Positions 48,568 to 57,822 of a stretch of 64,000 bases of DNA are shown here, piece by piece (the stretch's first letter is position 1; each line of letters opens with the position of its first letter). The notes below the pieces were generated by a model. The model made no database searches and had not been told where the DNA came from. It saw nothing but the letters and a program-made list of their open reading frames with translations. A program made the position numbers and the translations under genes. Origin of the DNA: Hondaea fermentalgiana (taxonomy: Eukaryota; Sar; Bigyra; Thraustochytrida; Thraustochytriidae); assembly GCA_014084085.1 (NCBI GenBank), contig NPFB01000033.1, positions 129,908 to 193,907 of the forward strand, read 5' to 3'.

Positions 48568-49005
48568 ATGCACCAGGACGACAAAGGTAAGCGAAAGACG
48601 ATGATCTGCGCAGCGCATGAAGTCCGAGACTGACCTGACGAATGATGCGCGATCGACGAAGATGCGACCCGCGGGCTCATCTGCGAGACGATGAACCACA
48701 TCTCGGCGCAGGGAGACTCTGGCAGACAGCAGGACCAAATGCACGAACTCTCGTTTTACTACATGAGCTTTCTGCGAGACAGAGCAGCTCGGAGGGGTCC
48801 GCAGAGGGGCCCACCTCCTGCTCAGGCAGCCGCACGAAGGGAACACGCGTTGGCGCTGCACGCAGAGCTTGCGCAGCGGCTACAGCAACTACGTACGCAA
48901 ATTCCATATATGGCCCCACATGATCAAGCGCTGGCACAACAGCAGCTTCAATTTATGATGCAGCAGGAGCACGAACTGCGCTTGCAAATCAACGCGTCTG
49001 TGTAG
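48568..49005 (+). CDS. Short coiled-coil protein, two exons (hypothetical)
   Basis: Proposed model: join(48568..48586,48662..49005), 120 residues. Exon 1 is only 19 nt (M-H-Q-D-D-K plus one base). It is followed by an AAAG/GTAAGC donor, a 75-nt intron with a CTGACCTGAC branch-like motif, and an acceptor at 48660-48661 that restores the frame (D-A-T-R-G-L-I-C-E-T). Without splicing, the frame has two TGA stops upstream and would start at 48691 (104 residues). The product is Gln/Leu/Arg-rich and helical, with Q-Q-L-Q-F-M-M-Q-Q-E-H-E-L-R-L-Q near the end, probably an oligomerising or subunit protein. The family is unknown. AATAAA lies 23 nt after the stop. Confidence 0.62.
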
Positions 49006-49027
49006 GTCACTATGTATTTTTCTTTTC

Positions 49028-49033
49028 AATAAA
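49028..49033 (+). terminator. AATAAA polyadenylation signal
   Basis: Canonical hexamer 23 nt past the stop codon of the short coiled-coil gene. Confidence 0.45.
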
Positions 49034-49338
49034 TGGTCTCTTTTGCTGCTGTATCTTAATCTTAATAGCGATGCAACCGATCCCACAACAGACAGCTTTG
49101 CTTTACAGTAACAAACATCTTTTCCTTTTTCTTTTTTAAACTTCGAAAAGCGATGCACTCACGGAGAGCCGTGGGATGCCAAAAAGCTTTACTTGATTCC
49201 ATCGACTCTCTTTCTCTTGGTCTGTATTATTTTGTCATTTGACGGGGATTGGAAAAAAGATGAGCAGGACCACTTGATACCATATCGAAAATCAATTGTG
49301 ACAAATTCGAAAAACAAAGGTCGTTCAAATATCATTCG

Positions 49339-49400
49339 TCAGCCAGCCAGCCAGCCAGCCGGCCAGCCAGCCAGCCAGCCGACCAGCCAGCCAGCCAGCT
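49339..49400. repeat. (CAGC)n tetranucleotide repeat
   Basis: About fifteen CAGC units with GGCC and GACC interruptions, only 25 nt beyond the stop codon of the minus-strand RRM protein gene, so probably inside its 3' UTR. Confidence 0.92.
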
Positions 49401-49424
49401 TGCAATCTCATCAAAGCAGGTTCT

Positions 49425-52400
49425 CTACGACCTCACAAAAGAGTCAAGGGGGTTCGGGTGCCGCGACGTGTACCAGTACTTGCGACGTTTCCTATTGGCC
49501 CCGCGTGGGTCCTGCTTGACGCTCCAGCCCACCACGAGCGGAGAGCCGAGCACAGCACGGCCATTGAGGGCCTCATATGCCGCAAGCGACTCCGCAAAGG
49601 TGAAGAAGCGCAGCACACAGCTACCATCCGTTAGGACCTTGGCATCCCGGCCAAAGTTGAGCCGAATACCAGGAAAGGCCGGCTCGAGATGGCCCTGCAA
49701 AACATTGGCCACCTCGGCAGCACTGAGACCATTCCGCATGCCGCGTACGTAGAGATTTGCCTTCTCCGTAGCCGGCTGCACCTCACACTTGACCGTCTTG
49801 TACTTTTTGATGCTGCCCTCTTCCAACTGCACAAAGTCTTGCGTCGTACCCTGAACGCGGGACGCAGGACCAGAAAGAGTGATTCCAAACGTCCGGTTGG
49901 ATGTGCTCATGGCATTGGCATAGGAATCGTCGTCAGCAAAGGTAACGAATGCGTACGCGCCCGTGCGCGACACGATTTCATTGTACACCTTTTTAAGAGT
50001 GTCGCGCGGGCTGGCGCCCCGGTTTCGGCCAATCTTGGAGGCGCGCTGGATCTCCTGAGCCTGTTTCATGCGCGTGGCGTAGTCTGGGTCCTGAACGGAG
50101 TTGTACCATTCTGTAAAGTTCAAGAGATGAGCCATCTCGTTTTCGGGAATAGCTTCAATGAACGACCCGCCCTCAGCGCGCGCACCGCTGCTAGAGCGAC
50201 CCGCGCTTTCTGGTTCACGGCCCGCGCTGCTGCTGCCGGAATTGCTGTTGCCATCGAGTTCCTCGTCGCCATCATCGTCCTCGGCGTCATCGTCGTCCTC
50301 GGCCGTCACGTCGGCGCCATCCTCATAGTCGTCGGCGCCAAACCAAGACCCTCCAGCGCTATCTGAAGTCGAAGAACTGGTCGATGACGAGGGTGTTTGC
50401 AAGAGCGAGTGTTCACCTCTTAAACCCTGGAGTCTGCCCCGGCTTACAAAAGTATCGCTGCCTTCGCTGCCCGCCATTTTCGCGCTGGCCTCGTCTTCGC
50501 CCAACGCAAACGAGCTCTCCAGATCGAAGAGACGGTCGCCTCCGAGTGCGGCTTCAACTACGCGACGCCGGCGCTGGGTCTCGTTGACAAGGTCAAGAAC
50601 AGATTCCATTTTCTCCGACAGCGCCCGATGTTCATCAGGCAATGTCCGAAGCAGTACGTTGGCCCAGGTGAGCGCCTCGACGAACTTTTCGCGTTGTCCA
50701 ATGTAGTTATCGAGGATCTGGCCACCGATTTGCTCTGGTACAGGACCCGCAAGCTCACCGACGCTTTGAGGCCATTTCGTCTTTGGCGAGACGCTCTCGA
50801 ACTGTTGCCAAGCGCGCTGGACGCCACGCTCTGCGAGCTTGAGGCGCTTCTTCAGCTCCCGCAATGCTCGCAGCGTGTCGTCGCACTCTGCGCTCAGATA
50901 CACGAGACCTGCATTTAGCTCCGAGGAAGGCACCTTGGCAAGGTCTTGGCGCGACATTTTATTCACCGCTGCCAGCGACACCTGCGGATCATCGTCCTCG
51001 CGTGCTTGCGACTCGCTTTGCATGGAAGAAACAACGAGGTCGGCCTTGTTCCAGTTTCCTTCCAGCCAATATGCCTGATCTTGTGCGTGCCGCATGTACA
51101 TCGAAGCCATGCTTTCGAGGTGCTCAAGTCGGTCCTTGGCGCGCGTCATGGTCTTACTCAGCGTTTGAAGCGAGGGCATCGCCTCGTCGCGCATATCGTT
51201 CAGCCAACTCGGCGCCGACTTGGAGCTCAGGGTCGACGTCGTCGTCGTTCGCTTCGTTTCGCGCTGATGCGCGGGTAACTCTGGGATCGACTGCTCCATG
51301 TGAATTGCAACGCGTTCAACGGGGCCATAGACGGAGCTCATGATTTCGCCCAAGGTGGCCTCGTCGAAGCCCGGGGGAATGTTATTTAGGAAAACGGTCC
51401 GCGTCGCCCACGACTCGTTACTGATAGCACTTCCGCGTTCGAGCAAGGGGACGCCCTGCGCTGAGCTAACATCAGCGATCTTCTCGACATCGAAGAGATA
51501 GCGCATGCGCTTGTCGCGCAGGTGAATCGCCCTGCGTGGTCCCTCGCGGTGAGACAAACCTTCAGACACGGCCTCCATGGCGACACCTGTGCGCGGCTGC
51601 CACCCGTTGCTCTTTCCAGCGGCATCCTGATCAAAGTCTTCAAAGTCGTGCGTTGGATTCAAGATGGCATTGACCGCGGTTACGCGCTCGGGCGTGACGC
51701 CAAGAACATTTTGCATGATGCATGGATACAGCAGCTTGCAACGCTCTTCGCCAAACTGCGCGTGAAACGGTGCGTACAAGCGATGCAAAGGCTTGGAGCG
51801 TCCGATGGTCATGCAATGGCCCGCGGGATTAAGCACGATACGAGACTCGAGCCAGAGCTTGCCCAAAAGACGGTCCAGGGCCATCCGCTCGCTCGGCGTT
51901 GCGACGGACCGCACGATACGCAGGAGGGCGCGCTCAAGGTTATCGCCTGATTCCGGGCGAACTGCCCGATGGAGACCCAGCAGTTCGGCAGAGTCAAAGG
52001 CCAGCTCGTGTTGACGGCGAAGGCACAGAATGAGACGCGCTTCGTCGGCAACCTCGCCAAAGTCACCGACAATGTCTGGAGTATACCACGTCCGAATCGC
52101 ATCATCGTACGTTTCATACCAGAGACCGTCGCAGCCAAGCCACTCATAGCCAGTCTGCGTGGGAAACTCCCCGTCCGCCGCGGCAGCCTCGCGAAGCATT
52201 CGCGGGGAAGGCTCAATCTCCACACCACGCGCTTCAGGAAGACCCTCGTAATGATGATGAAGGATCTGCTCTGTAGTCATGGATTGCGTATCCCAATAAG
52301 GGTCGAATGCCAGGCCGCTGCGGTTCGGACGCTCTACGGCGTCCACCTCCTTGATGTAGATGGCATTTTCGCGGTCGTACAAGCCGAGCGACCTGTGGAC

Positions 52401-54545
52401 CGTGGGAACTTTGATTTTGGCGCTCTCCCGCATACTCACTAGCTCCGGGGCTACAAAGGCCTCGATCGCCTCTACCTTGGCGTTCAGGTGTCCTACGCTT
52501 GCCACGTACCAGAAAGGATCGAGATCGAAAAACTTGATGAGAGTCGGCATGACCTCAGAAGCCTTGTCACCCATGGCATTGACCATGGCCTCGACAGTCA
52601 TGGAGATACGATGACCTGAAAGCTTGCCACCACCCGCAAGCGTGCGGATCAGAGCAAAGACATCCTGACGGGCCCGAAATGACAGCTTGTTAGTGAGGAC
52701 ATCCACCACTTGGTTCACATTCGCTTCAGGGCCAGGGCGCGAAGCCAGAGTCGTGCCATCTGGCGCAGACGTCTTGGCCGAGGTTACCGACAAGGTGAGA
52801 AGATCGTCAATACAATCTTCCGCATCTGGTGCTACTTGCGACAGCTTGACGGAGCTCGTACTCTTTTGCCCCACCGTGTCCTCACGATAAGCGGCGAGCA
52901 CTGGCGCGATTTCCTCATGCACAAGTGCGCGAAGCTCGGAAGACTTTTCTGCAGCTTTGCGAGCGAGCGGATCGCTCCAAACTGCAAAGGGCGCAAGGAC
53001 TTTGTCGCCAACCTCTGTCTTGCGCACGGCGTCGTGAAGGCGCACAATGTCGCGCGAGCGACTGATGAGGAACTCGGAAAACACGCCTTCCCTTGGCACT
53101 GCGGTTGCGTTTACTTGCGTTGAGCCAGGAATCGGAAAGGGTGAGGTGGCTTCGACCATGGTTCGAAGCTCGGCGTCGAGGTTGGGCCCGAGAGTTTCAC
53201 TGAGATTGCTACGCGTGCGGAGCAAGAGCGACTTGGCAGACTTGTTCGAGGCGACAAACCCCCGCTCATACTCTTTAAACAGCTCGGTGTCGCTTCGGCT
53301 CGATTCATTGGGAATGGCCTCCTCAATACGAAGTGGAAAGTCCGGCTTGGAAAATGAAAAGTCGCAAACCGAGAGCGCAAGATCACGCTGCTCGGGGGAC
53401 TTGATGCTCTCCAGTACGGGGAGACGGTCAACCTTGAGAACTTCCGCGATGAGTGGAAAAACGGCCTCGGACTGCAAGCCTGCGGATCTGTACTGAAACT
53501 CGCTCACGACGTCAATAAAGTCGCGCATTGTGGAATTTGGCTGCGTGACAAAGTTGAAAGCCATCGCATATGGCCGTGCAGGGTCGCGACTCGAGCGCGA
53601 GACCGCGTGGTTGAGCTGCCGAAGGCGCGCCGCGATTACCTTGGCGAGGTGACTCGTCTCGCTATCTACTTCTCCGACAAATAATTTGCTAGCGTGTTGC
53701 ACAATCTTGCGGTTGGTTTCCAAGTGCTCTTGCTCCGTCATGCGGAGCACCTGTGCCTTGTCAATTAAGGTGGGATATTCCTCAGCGCTGGACAATGTCT
53801 GTTCGCCATAGGAACTGCGCAGTTGGTTCCACACATCCTCGAGCAGGCCACTTTGTTGATGCAACTCGCTCTTCAGGTACTCTTCGACGACCGTGTCGAG
53901 TTTTCGGCCTCCAGAGATGTGCTTTTCGAAGGCCTCAAGAAGGCCAAGACCAAGGTACCGTTTTTGCGCGGTCTCAAAGGCGGCCTTGGCTTCGGCCTCA
54001 TTGCGGAACCCGGACCGCGAAGTTCTCCGGCCGAAGGAGTCGATGAGGTCGAATTTGTAGGTCCCATTGCTGTCTTTGGACACGCCGCTGAGGTCCTCAT
54101 GTGTTTTGCGCATTCGATAGAGCGCAGCTCTCTCTTCACGGTACAAGTCCGTGCGGATTGCATCCTCGACAAGGCGCGAGAGTTCATCGCCAGCAGGCAA
54201 TCCGCTTCGTGGAGCGCTCACCTGTTCGCGCATCGCTGTGGCTGTCGTGGCTGCAGTCATGGCGGTGTTGATTGACGTGGACCCCGCGAGTGCTGGCTTG
54301 CTTTCCAGCGCGTCTTCGAGCGAGTTCGTCGTTGACGTGCTCGTGTTCGTGGTCGTAGTCGTCGACACTGGCGTTGACAGGATCGAGGACGACGACGAGG
54401 AGGAGGAGGAGGAGGTCATGGACCCCGCGAATCGCCTCCGCGAGGTGTTCAGAACCGACACTTGCGGCGGGACGCCTGCGACGGCCGCCCATGGTCTCTG
54501 CGCAAGCAAGGCACGCACCTGCGGACCGGCGCGAGCCCCCACCAT
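49425..54545 (-). CDS. Very large RRM-type RNA-binding protein, probably mitochondrial
   Basis: 1706 residues in one exon. The N-terminus is Arg/Ala/Val-rich without acids (R-A-L-L-A-Q-R-P-W..T-S-R-R-R-F-A), a good mitochondrial presequence, then a Ser/Thr tract. Most of residues 130-1030 is helical and charged with no named domain. One RRM-like unit is near 1050 (T-V-F-L-N-N-I-P-P-G-F). An acidic D/E-rich linker lies around 1385-1430. Two further RRM-like units are near the C-terminus: Y-A-F-V-T-F-A (about 1530) and N-L-Y-V-R-G-M..L-R-F-F-T-F-A (about 1595-1680). It may belong to a mitoribosome or organelle RNA-processing complex. The start is 413 nt head-to-head from an inner-membrane peptidase gene, which agrees with a mitochondrial role. 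Confidence 0.8.
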   Translation of the reverse strand: MVGARAGPQVRALLAQRPWAAVAGVPPQVSVLNTSRRRFAGSMTSSSSSSSSSSILSTPVSTTTTTNTSTSTTNSLEDALESKPALAGSTSINTAMTAATTATAMREQVSAPRSGLPAGDELSRLVEDAIRTDLYREERAALYRMRKTHEDLSGVSKDSNGTYKFDLIDSFGRRTSRSGFRNEAEAKAAFETAQKRYLGLGLLEAFEKHISGGRKLDTVVEEYLKSELHQQSGLLEDVWNQLRSSYGEQTLSSAEEYPTLIDKAQVLRMTEQEHLETNRKIVQHASKLFVGEVDSETSHLAKVIAARLRQLNHAVSRSSRDPARPYAMAFNFVTQPNSTMRDFIDVVSEFQYRSAGLQSEAVFPLIAEVLKVDRLPVLESIKSPEQRDLALSVCDFSFSKPDFPLRIEEAIPNESSRSDTELFKEYERGFVASNKSAKSLLLRTRSNLSETLGPNLDAELRTMVEATSPFPIPGSTQVNATAVPREGVFSEFLISRSRDIVRLHDAVRKTEVGDKVLAPFAVWSDPLARKAAEKSSELRALVHEEIAPVLAAYREDTVGQKSTSSVKLSQVAPDAEDCIDDLLTLSVTSAKTSAPDGTTLASRPGPEANVNQVVDVLTNKLSFRARQDVFALIRTLAGGGKLSGHRISMTVEAMVNAMGDKASEVMPTLIKFFDLDPFWYVASVGHLNAKVEAIEAFVAPELVSMRESAKIKVPTVHRSLGLYDRENAIYIKEVDAVERPNRSGLAFDPYWDTQSMTTEQILHHHYEGLPEARGVEIEPSPRMLREAAAADGEFPTQTGYEWLGCDGLWYETYDDAIRTWYTPDIVGDFGEVADEARLILCLRRQHELAFDSAELLGLHRAVRPESGDNLERALLRIVRSVATPSERMALDRLLGKLWLESRIVLNPAGHCMTIGRSKPLHRLYAPFHAQFGEERCKLLYPCIMQNVLGVTPERVTAVNAILNPTHDFEDFDQDAAGKSNGWQPRTGVAMEAVSEGLSHREGPRRAIHLRDKRMRYLFDVEKIADVSSAQGVPLLERGSAISNESWATRTVFLNNIPPGFDEATLGEIMSSVYGPVERVAIHMEQSIPELPAHQRETKRTTTTSTLSSKSAPSWLNDMRDEAMPSLQTLSKTMTRAKDRLEHLESMASMYMRHAQDQAYWLEGNWNKADLVVSSMQSESQAREDDDPQVSLAAVNKMSRQDLAKVPSSELNAGLVYLSAECDDTLRALRELKKRLKLAERGVQRAWQQFESVSPKTKWPQSVGELAGPVPEQIGGQILDNYIGQREKFVEALTWANVLLRTLPDEHRALSEKMESVLDLVNETQRRRRVVEAALGGDRLFDLESSFALGEDEASAKMAGSEGSDTFVSRGRLQGLRGEHSLLQTPSSSTSSSTSDSAGGSWFGADDYEDGADVTAEDDDDAEDDDGDEELDGNSNSGSSSAGREPESAGRSSSGARAEGGSFIEAIPENEMAHLLNFTEWYNSVQDPDYATRMKQAQEIQRASKIGRNRGASPRDTLKKVYNEIVSRTGAYAFVTFADDDSYANAMSTSNRTFGITLSGPASRVQGTTQDFVQLEEGSIKKYKTVKCEVQPATEKANLYVRGMRNGLSAAEVANVLQGHLEPAFPGIRLNFGRDAKVLTDGSCVLRFFTFAESLAAYEALNGRAVLGSPLVVGWSVKQDPRGANRKRRKYWYTSRHPNPLDSFVRS

Positions 54546-54958
54546 GGCTGCCTCTCTCGCGCTCGCTGCGCTGCGCTGCGCTGCGCTGCGCGGCGCCCTG
54601 CCCGGGCTGCCGCAGCTCTCTCGCGCGCCCTTGCTCTGGGTTTTGCGGCTTTTGCCTCTCGTCCATCATCCATCCTCTTCTTGCCGCGCCCGACCAACCA
54701 ACCGAGCGAACGGGACCCGTGCGGCGCCTCGCGCACCAGACCCCGCGTCACTCTCATGGCCTCTTGGATTTTACTGTCATCGGGTTCGTTGTGTACAATG
54801 GTCGTCAGCGGTGCACACCTAGTAGTGTGTACCTCTATAACGGGTCCCCGGGGACCCTCTGGGCTGTATAGCAGCGAATGGAATGGCACGGCAAAGCGCG
54901 AAAAGGCAGAGCAGAGCAGAGCAGAGCAGAGCAGAGCAGAGCGGAGCGGAGCGAGGCG
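54546..54958. other. Bidirectional promoter of two mitochondrial-type genes
   Basis: 413 nt between divergent starts. It carries the GCAGA pentamer array just before the peptidase ATG. An upstream ATG at 54878 opens into that repeat and is probably not used. Confidence 0.55.
54905..54952. repeat. (GCAGA)n pentamer array
   Basis: Seven GCAGA units followed by GCGGA variants, ending seven nt before the peptidase start codon. Confidence 0.92.
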
Positions 54959-55846
54959 ATGAGCGCGTCGGCGAGGCTGCGCAGCGTGGGGCGCGGCGTC
55001 GGCGCGGTGCTGACGGCGCTGCCGGTGGCCATCGCGGTCAAGGACAACGTGGTGGACTACTGCGCGGCGTTGGGCGTGTCGATGCAGCCGACGATCAACC
55101 CGACGCCCGACGCTGAGACGCTGCGCAAGTACTTTTTCGCGCGGTACTGGCAGGACATCGTGATGGTCGACAAGCTGAGCATCCGCGCCGGTCGATACGA
55201 GCGCGGTAGCGTGGTTCTGTGCCAGTCTGTGGAGGACCCAACGCGCTTCCTGATCAAGCGGCTCGTCGCGGTTGAAGGGGATTGGGTGGAGGATCGCGAA
55301 GGCAACTACGTGCACATTGGAAAGGGCCAGGGATGGCTCGAGGGTGACAACGCAGAGCATAGTATCGACAGCAATGAGTTCGGCCCCGTGCCTCTGGGAC
55401 TCATCCAGGGTACGGTTCGATATGTGTGCTGGCCACCTTGGCGGATCTCAAGCATTGATGCTGGGACCCTTCGCCGAAATAACTCGAGGGTGCGCTCGCG
55501 TCCTTACCAAATTGAGGCGGATGCGAAGCGTAAGGCATTAATTGCAGCAAATCTTAAGCGCCGCGAAGACATGAAAAAAAGCAACGAAAACGACGATGGC
55601 GAAACAGAGAACCAGAAACAGGGCAACGGCGAAAAGAGCGAGGTGGACGAGGTCGAGACTGCTCGCGGGCGGCTGCGGCGGGTCACTGCAGAAGATGTAG
55701 ATGGGCACGTGTTTGACATGACTCCCGAGGCCATGGAAATTGAACGGTTTCTAGCACGTGTGGATGAGATTAAGGATGAATTTGGACTTAACGGCCCACG
55801 TACTCCGGATGCCGAGAGTGACGATGAGGATGACGATGAGGTATAA
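54959..55846 (+). CDS. Mitochondrial inner-membrane-type signal peptidase (IMP/S26)
   Basis: 295 residues from ATG 54959. An upstream in-frame ATG at 54878 would only add repeat-encoded residues. Box B is G-V-S-M-Q-P-T with nucleophile S41; box D is F-L-I-K-R-L-V-A-V-E-G-D with general-base K100; box E is G-D-N-A-E-H-S-I-D-S-N-E-F-G-P (129-143). This Ser/Lys dyad defines S26 signal peptidases. The N-terminal hydrophobic helix (about 12-27) and the D-N-x-x-x-S-x-D-S form fit the Imp1/Imp2 (IMMP1L/IMMP2L) branch, which removes sorting signals in the intermembrane space. The usual length is about 170; here about 120 extra charged, acidic residues follow after the P-P-W end of the core. The extension is unusual and its role unknown. 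Confidence 0.88.
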   Translation: MSASARLRSVGRGVGAVLTALPVAIAVKDNVVDYCAALGVSMQPTINPTPDAETLRKYFFARYWQDIVMVDKLSIRAGRYERGSVVLCQSVEDPTRFLIKRLVAVEGDWVEDREGNYVHIGKGQGWLEGDNAEHSIDSNEFGPVPLGLIQGTVRYVCWPPWRISSIDAGTLRRNNSRVRSRPYQIEADAKRKALIAANLKRREDMKKSNENDDGETENQKQGNGEKSEVDEVETARGRLRRVTAEDVDGHVFDMTPEAMEIERFLARVDEIKDEFGLNGPRTPDAESDDEDDDEV

Positions 55847-57399
55847 TGGAAACGCTGCAAGTTCTTTTCATACGATGTAGATCCTGCCGCCGAAGACCGC
55901 GACCCAGAGCAGACTTCGTGTGTCCGAATATTGGAAAAGGTATGCACGTGCATTGCTGCTGATGTTTCACTGCTCAATTTCCATTTTCATCGGAATGCAG
56001 CACACAAGCAAGCAAGCAAGCAAGCGAGCAAACAAGTATGTAAGCGCTGGGGGACAGCGCAATGCACGAAGAGCGTGCAAGACTACGAAATGTGTGCTCC
56101 TCGACCTGCCCTGGCATCAACTAGAATCTCTGCTGCAAAGAGAAAAACGCTGAGCGTCCCCCCTTCAATAACAGAGTATCTTTGCGTAACGCACAAGCGT
56201 GGTCGTGGAGCAAGGGAGATTTGCTGTTGGCCCGGTGTGAAGCTGTTGAGGACGTGAAAGGCGTCTTCTCAGTCAAAAACGGGCCGTTGGCGAAATTTGT
56301 CTCCCTTTTCCTTCGCGCATCGCACGCTTTCTTGGCAGCTGCAGACAGAAGAAGCGTCCTCTGTGCGTCAAATCGGTGCTCGGGCGCACACGTCAGACAT
56401 ACAGGTAGACAAGCAAGATGCACAAGCGTTGAATGAACGTAAAGTAAATAAAGTAGGGGCACAGAAGGGAAGAAAGACCTTTGATCGACTCCCTGGTTTT
56501 CGACGATAAGATGATCTTGTTGATTATGTGACATTGCGATGCTGTGATTTTAATTAAAATTTCGTCAGTCTGTCAATTCTTCGAGACCGTTTTGTACAAG
56601 AGCTGTGTTGGATTTGAGCTTCCTTGTCCACCCTGGGGCACGTTGGCGAAGCAGCACGAGCGCTGCCACGCCTGCCGTGAGGCGCCTATTCTCAAAAAGG
56701 AAGCGAACGTATCGGCCCGTTGCGAAGCCGGCGAGGACGTCTTGAGTCCAATCCTCCCGGTATTAGAGCGAGCCCTTTTCTCTCCCGCCCTTCCCCTCCT
56801 CCTCCTCCCTCTTCTCTCTCGCCTCTTCTCTCGATAATCAACCCCGTCGTCGCCCTTCGCGTGGACGTGCACGACCTTGTGCGCACGCTCTGCACTCACC
56901 TCCTTGACCTCGCAGCCGCAGCTGACCTCGCAGCCGCAGCTGACCTCGCAGCCGCAGCTGACGTCGTCGCCGCCGCCGCCGCTTTCGTTGCGACTCTGCC
57001 TCTCGAAGCGCCTTTTCTTCTGCGGCGGCGGGCGCGCCGAGGGCTTCTGGATTGCCCTCGACGGCGCGATGGATGGACCTGAGCAGCGGCGCCTCCGCAG
57101 CCGCCCATTTCGGGCGCGGCCAAGTGCGGACTAACCCGCAATAGACGCTCCCGCGTTCGAGGCCTCGGAGGGCGGGAAGCAGGGGCGCTGACTGTGAGGA
57201 GAGAGACGGGAGAAAAGCGCGCGGCGAGCTGCCGCGGCGTGCGAGGCGGGTCGCGCAGAAAGGATTCGCGGAGGAAAGCGCAGAGCAGGCCGAGCGGAGG
57301 TCGAGCGCAGAGCAGAGCGAGGCCGAGCGGAGGGCGAGCGGAGAGCGAGCGAACGAGCGAGCGAGCGAGCCAGAGTCCGGAAGGGCCGAGACGGAGAAG
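55847..57399. other. Intergenic and leader of FAM136A-like gene
   Basis: About 1.5 kb without a supported gene. It contains an AAGC run at about 56006-56030, an 18-bp triplicate at 56905-56958 and a GAGC run at about 57345-57370 just upstream of the next start. Open frames are low-complexity. Confidence 0.55.
56905..56958. repeat. 18-bp tandem triplicate
   Basis: Three perfect copies of TGACCTCGCAGCCGCAGC followed by a partial diverged copy. The unit contains GCAGC/GCTGC symmetry around each junction. Confidence 0.92.
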
Positions 57400-57822
57400 A
57401 TGGGGGATCCCAACACGCGCGTGCAGCAGGCCGTCGGGGACCTGCTGGAGTCCTTGGAGAAGCAGCGGATTCGGCCCATGCGCAAGGAGGCGTTCCTGTG
57501 CAGCGCCAAGTGCTGCGACAGCGCCGTCGGCAACGAGCAGCTGCAGAACTGCGTGCAGGAGTGCCAGCGCAAGACCGCGCAGACCGAGAGTATCATTTCT
57601 CAGGAGCTCGAGACCTTTCAGCAGCGCCTGCAGAGGTGCGCCATGGGCTGCAACGACCGCGCCCAGGACCAGATCCCCGCCGACCCGAACGCCCAGACCC
57701 CAGAGCTCATCAACCGCCTGCAGAAGGAGGCCGAGGCCTGCGCCAACAAGTGCGTTGACACGAACCTCGCCTCGCTCAACAAGATCGGCGAGCGCGTCAA
57801 CCAGGCCGTCAAGCACATGTAG
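57400..57822 (+). CDS. FAM136A-like twin CX3C protein
   Basis: 140 residues, complete. Four CX3C pairs are visible: C34-x3-C38, C51-x3-C55, C80-x3-C84 and C114-x3-C118, in a helical framework with L-E-K-Q-x-I-R-P-M near the start and E-L-E-T-F-Q-x-R-L-x-R-C-A-M-G-C-N-D-R-A in the middle. This closely follows the FAM136A family, small proteins of the mitochondrial intermembrane space whose CX3C cysteines are oxidised by the MIA40 relay. In animals the family is linked to stability of intermembrane-space proteins. Length (about 138 residues) agrees. There is no presequence, as expected for MIA40 clients. Confidence 0.92.
   Translation: MGDPNTRVQQAVGDLLESLEKQRIRPMRKEAFLCSAKCCDSAVGNEQLQNCVQECQRKTAQTESIISQELETFQQRLQRCAMGCNDRAQDQIPADPNAQTPELINRLQKEAEACANKCVDTNLASLNKIGERVNQAVKHM

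Larger units (their letters stand above)
49006..49424. other. Intergenic, convergent 3' ends
   Basis: AT-rich spacer containing the polyadenylation signal and the CAGC tetramer array. No gene seen. Confidence 0.6.

Noticed and set aside
47757..48701. N-terminal extension of the DUF2855 protein
   Set aside because: An upstream in-frame start exists, but the 315 extra residues are low-complexity and repeat-derived, and the conserved family begins at 47756.
54878..54958. Upstream ATG of the signal-peptidase gene
   Set aside because: It adds only residues read from the GCAGA array (R-A-E-Q-S repeats). The next ATG begins a normal family N-terminus, though leaky use cannot be excluded.
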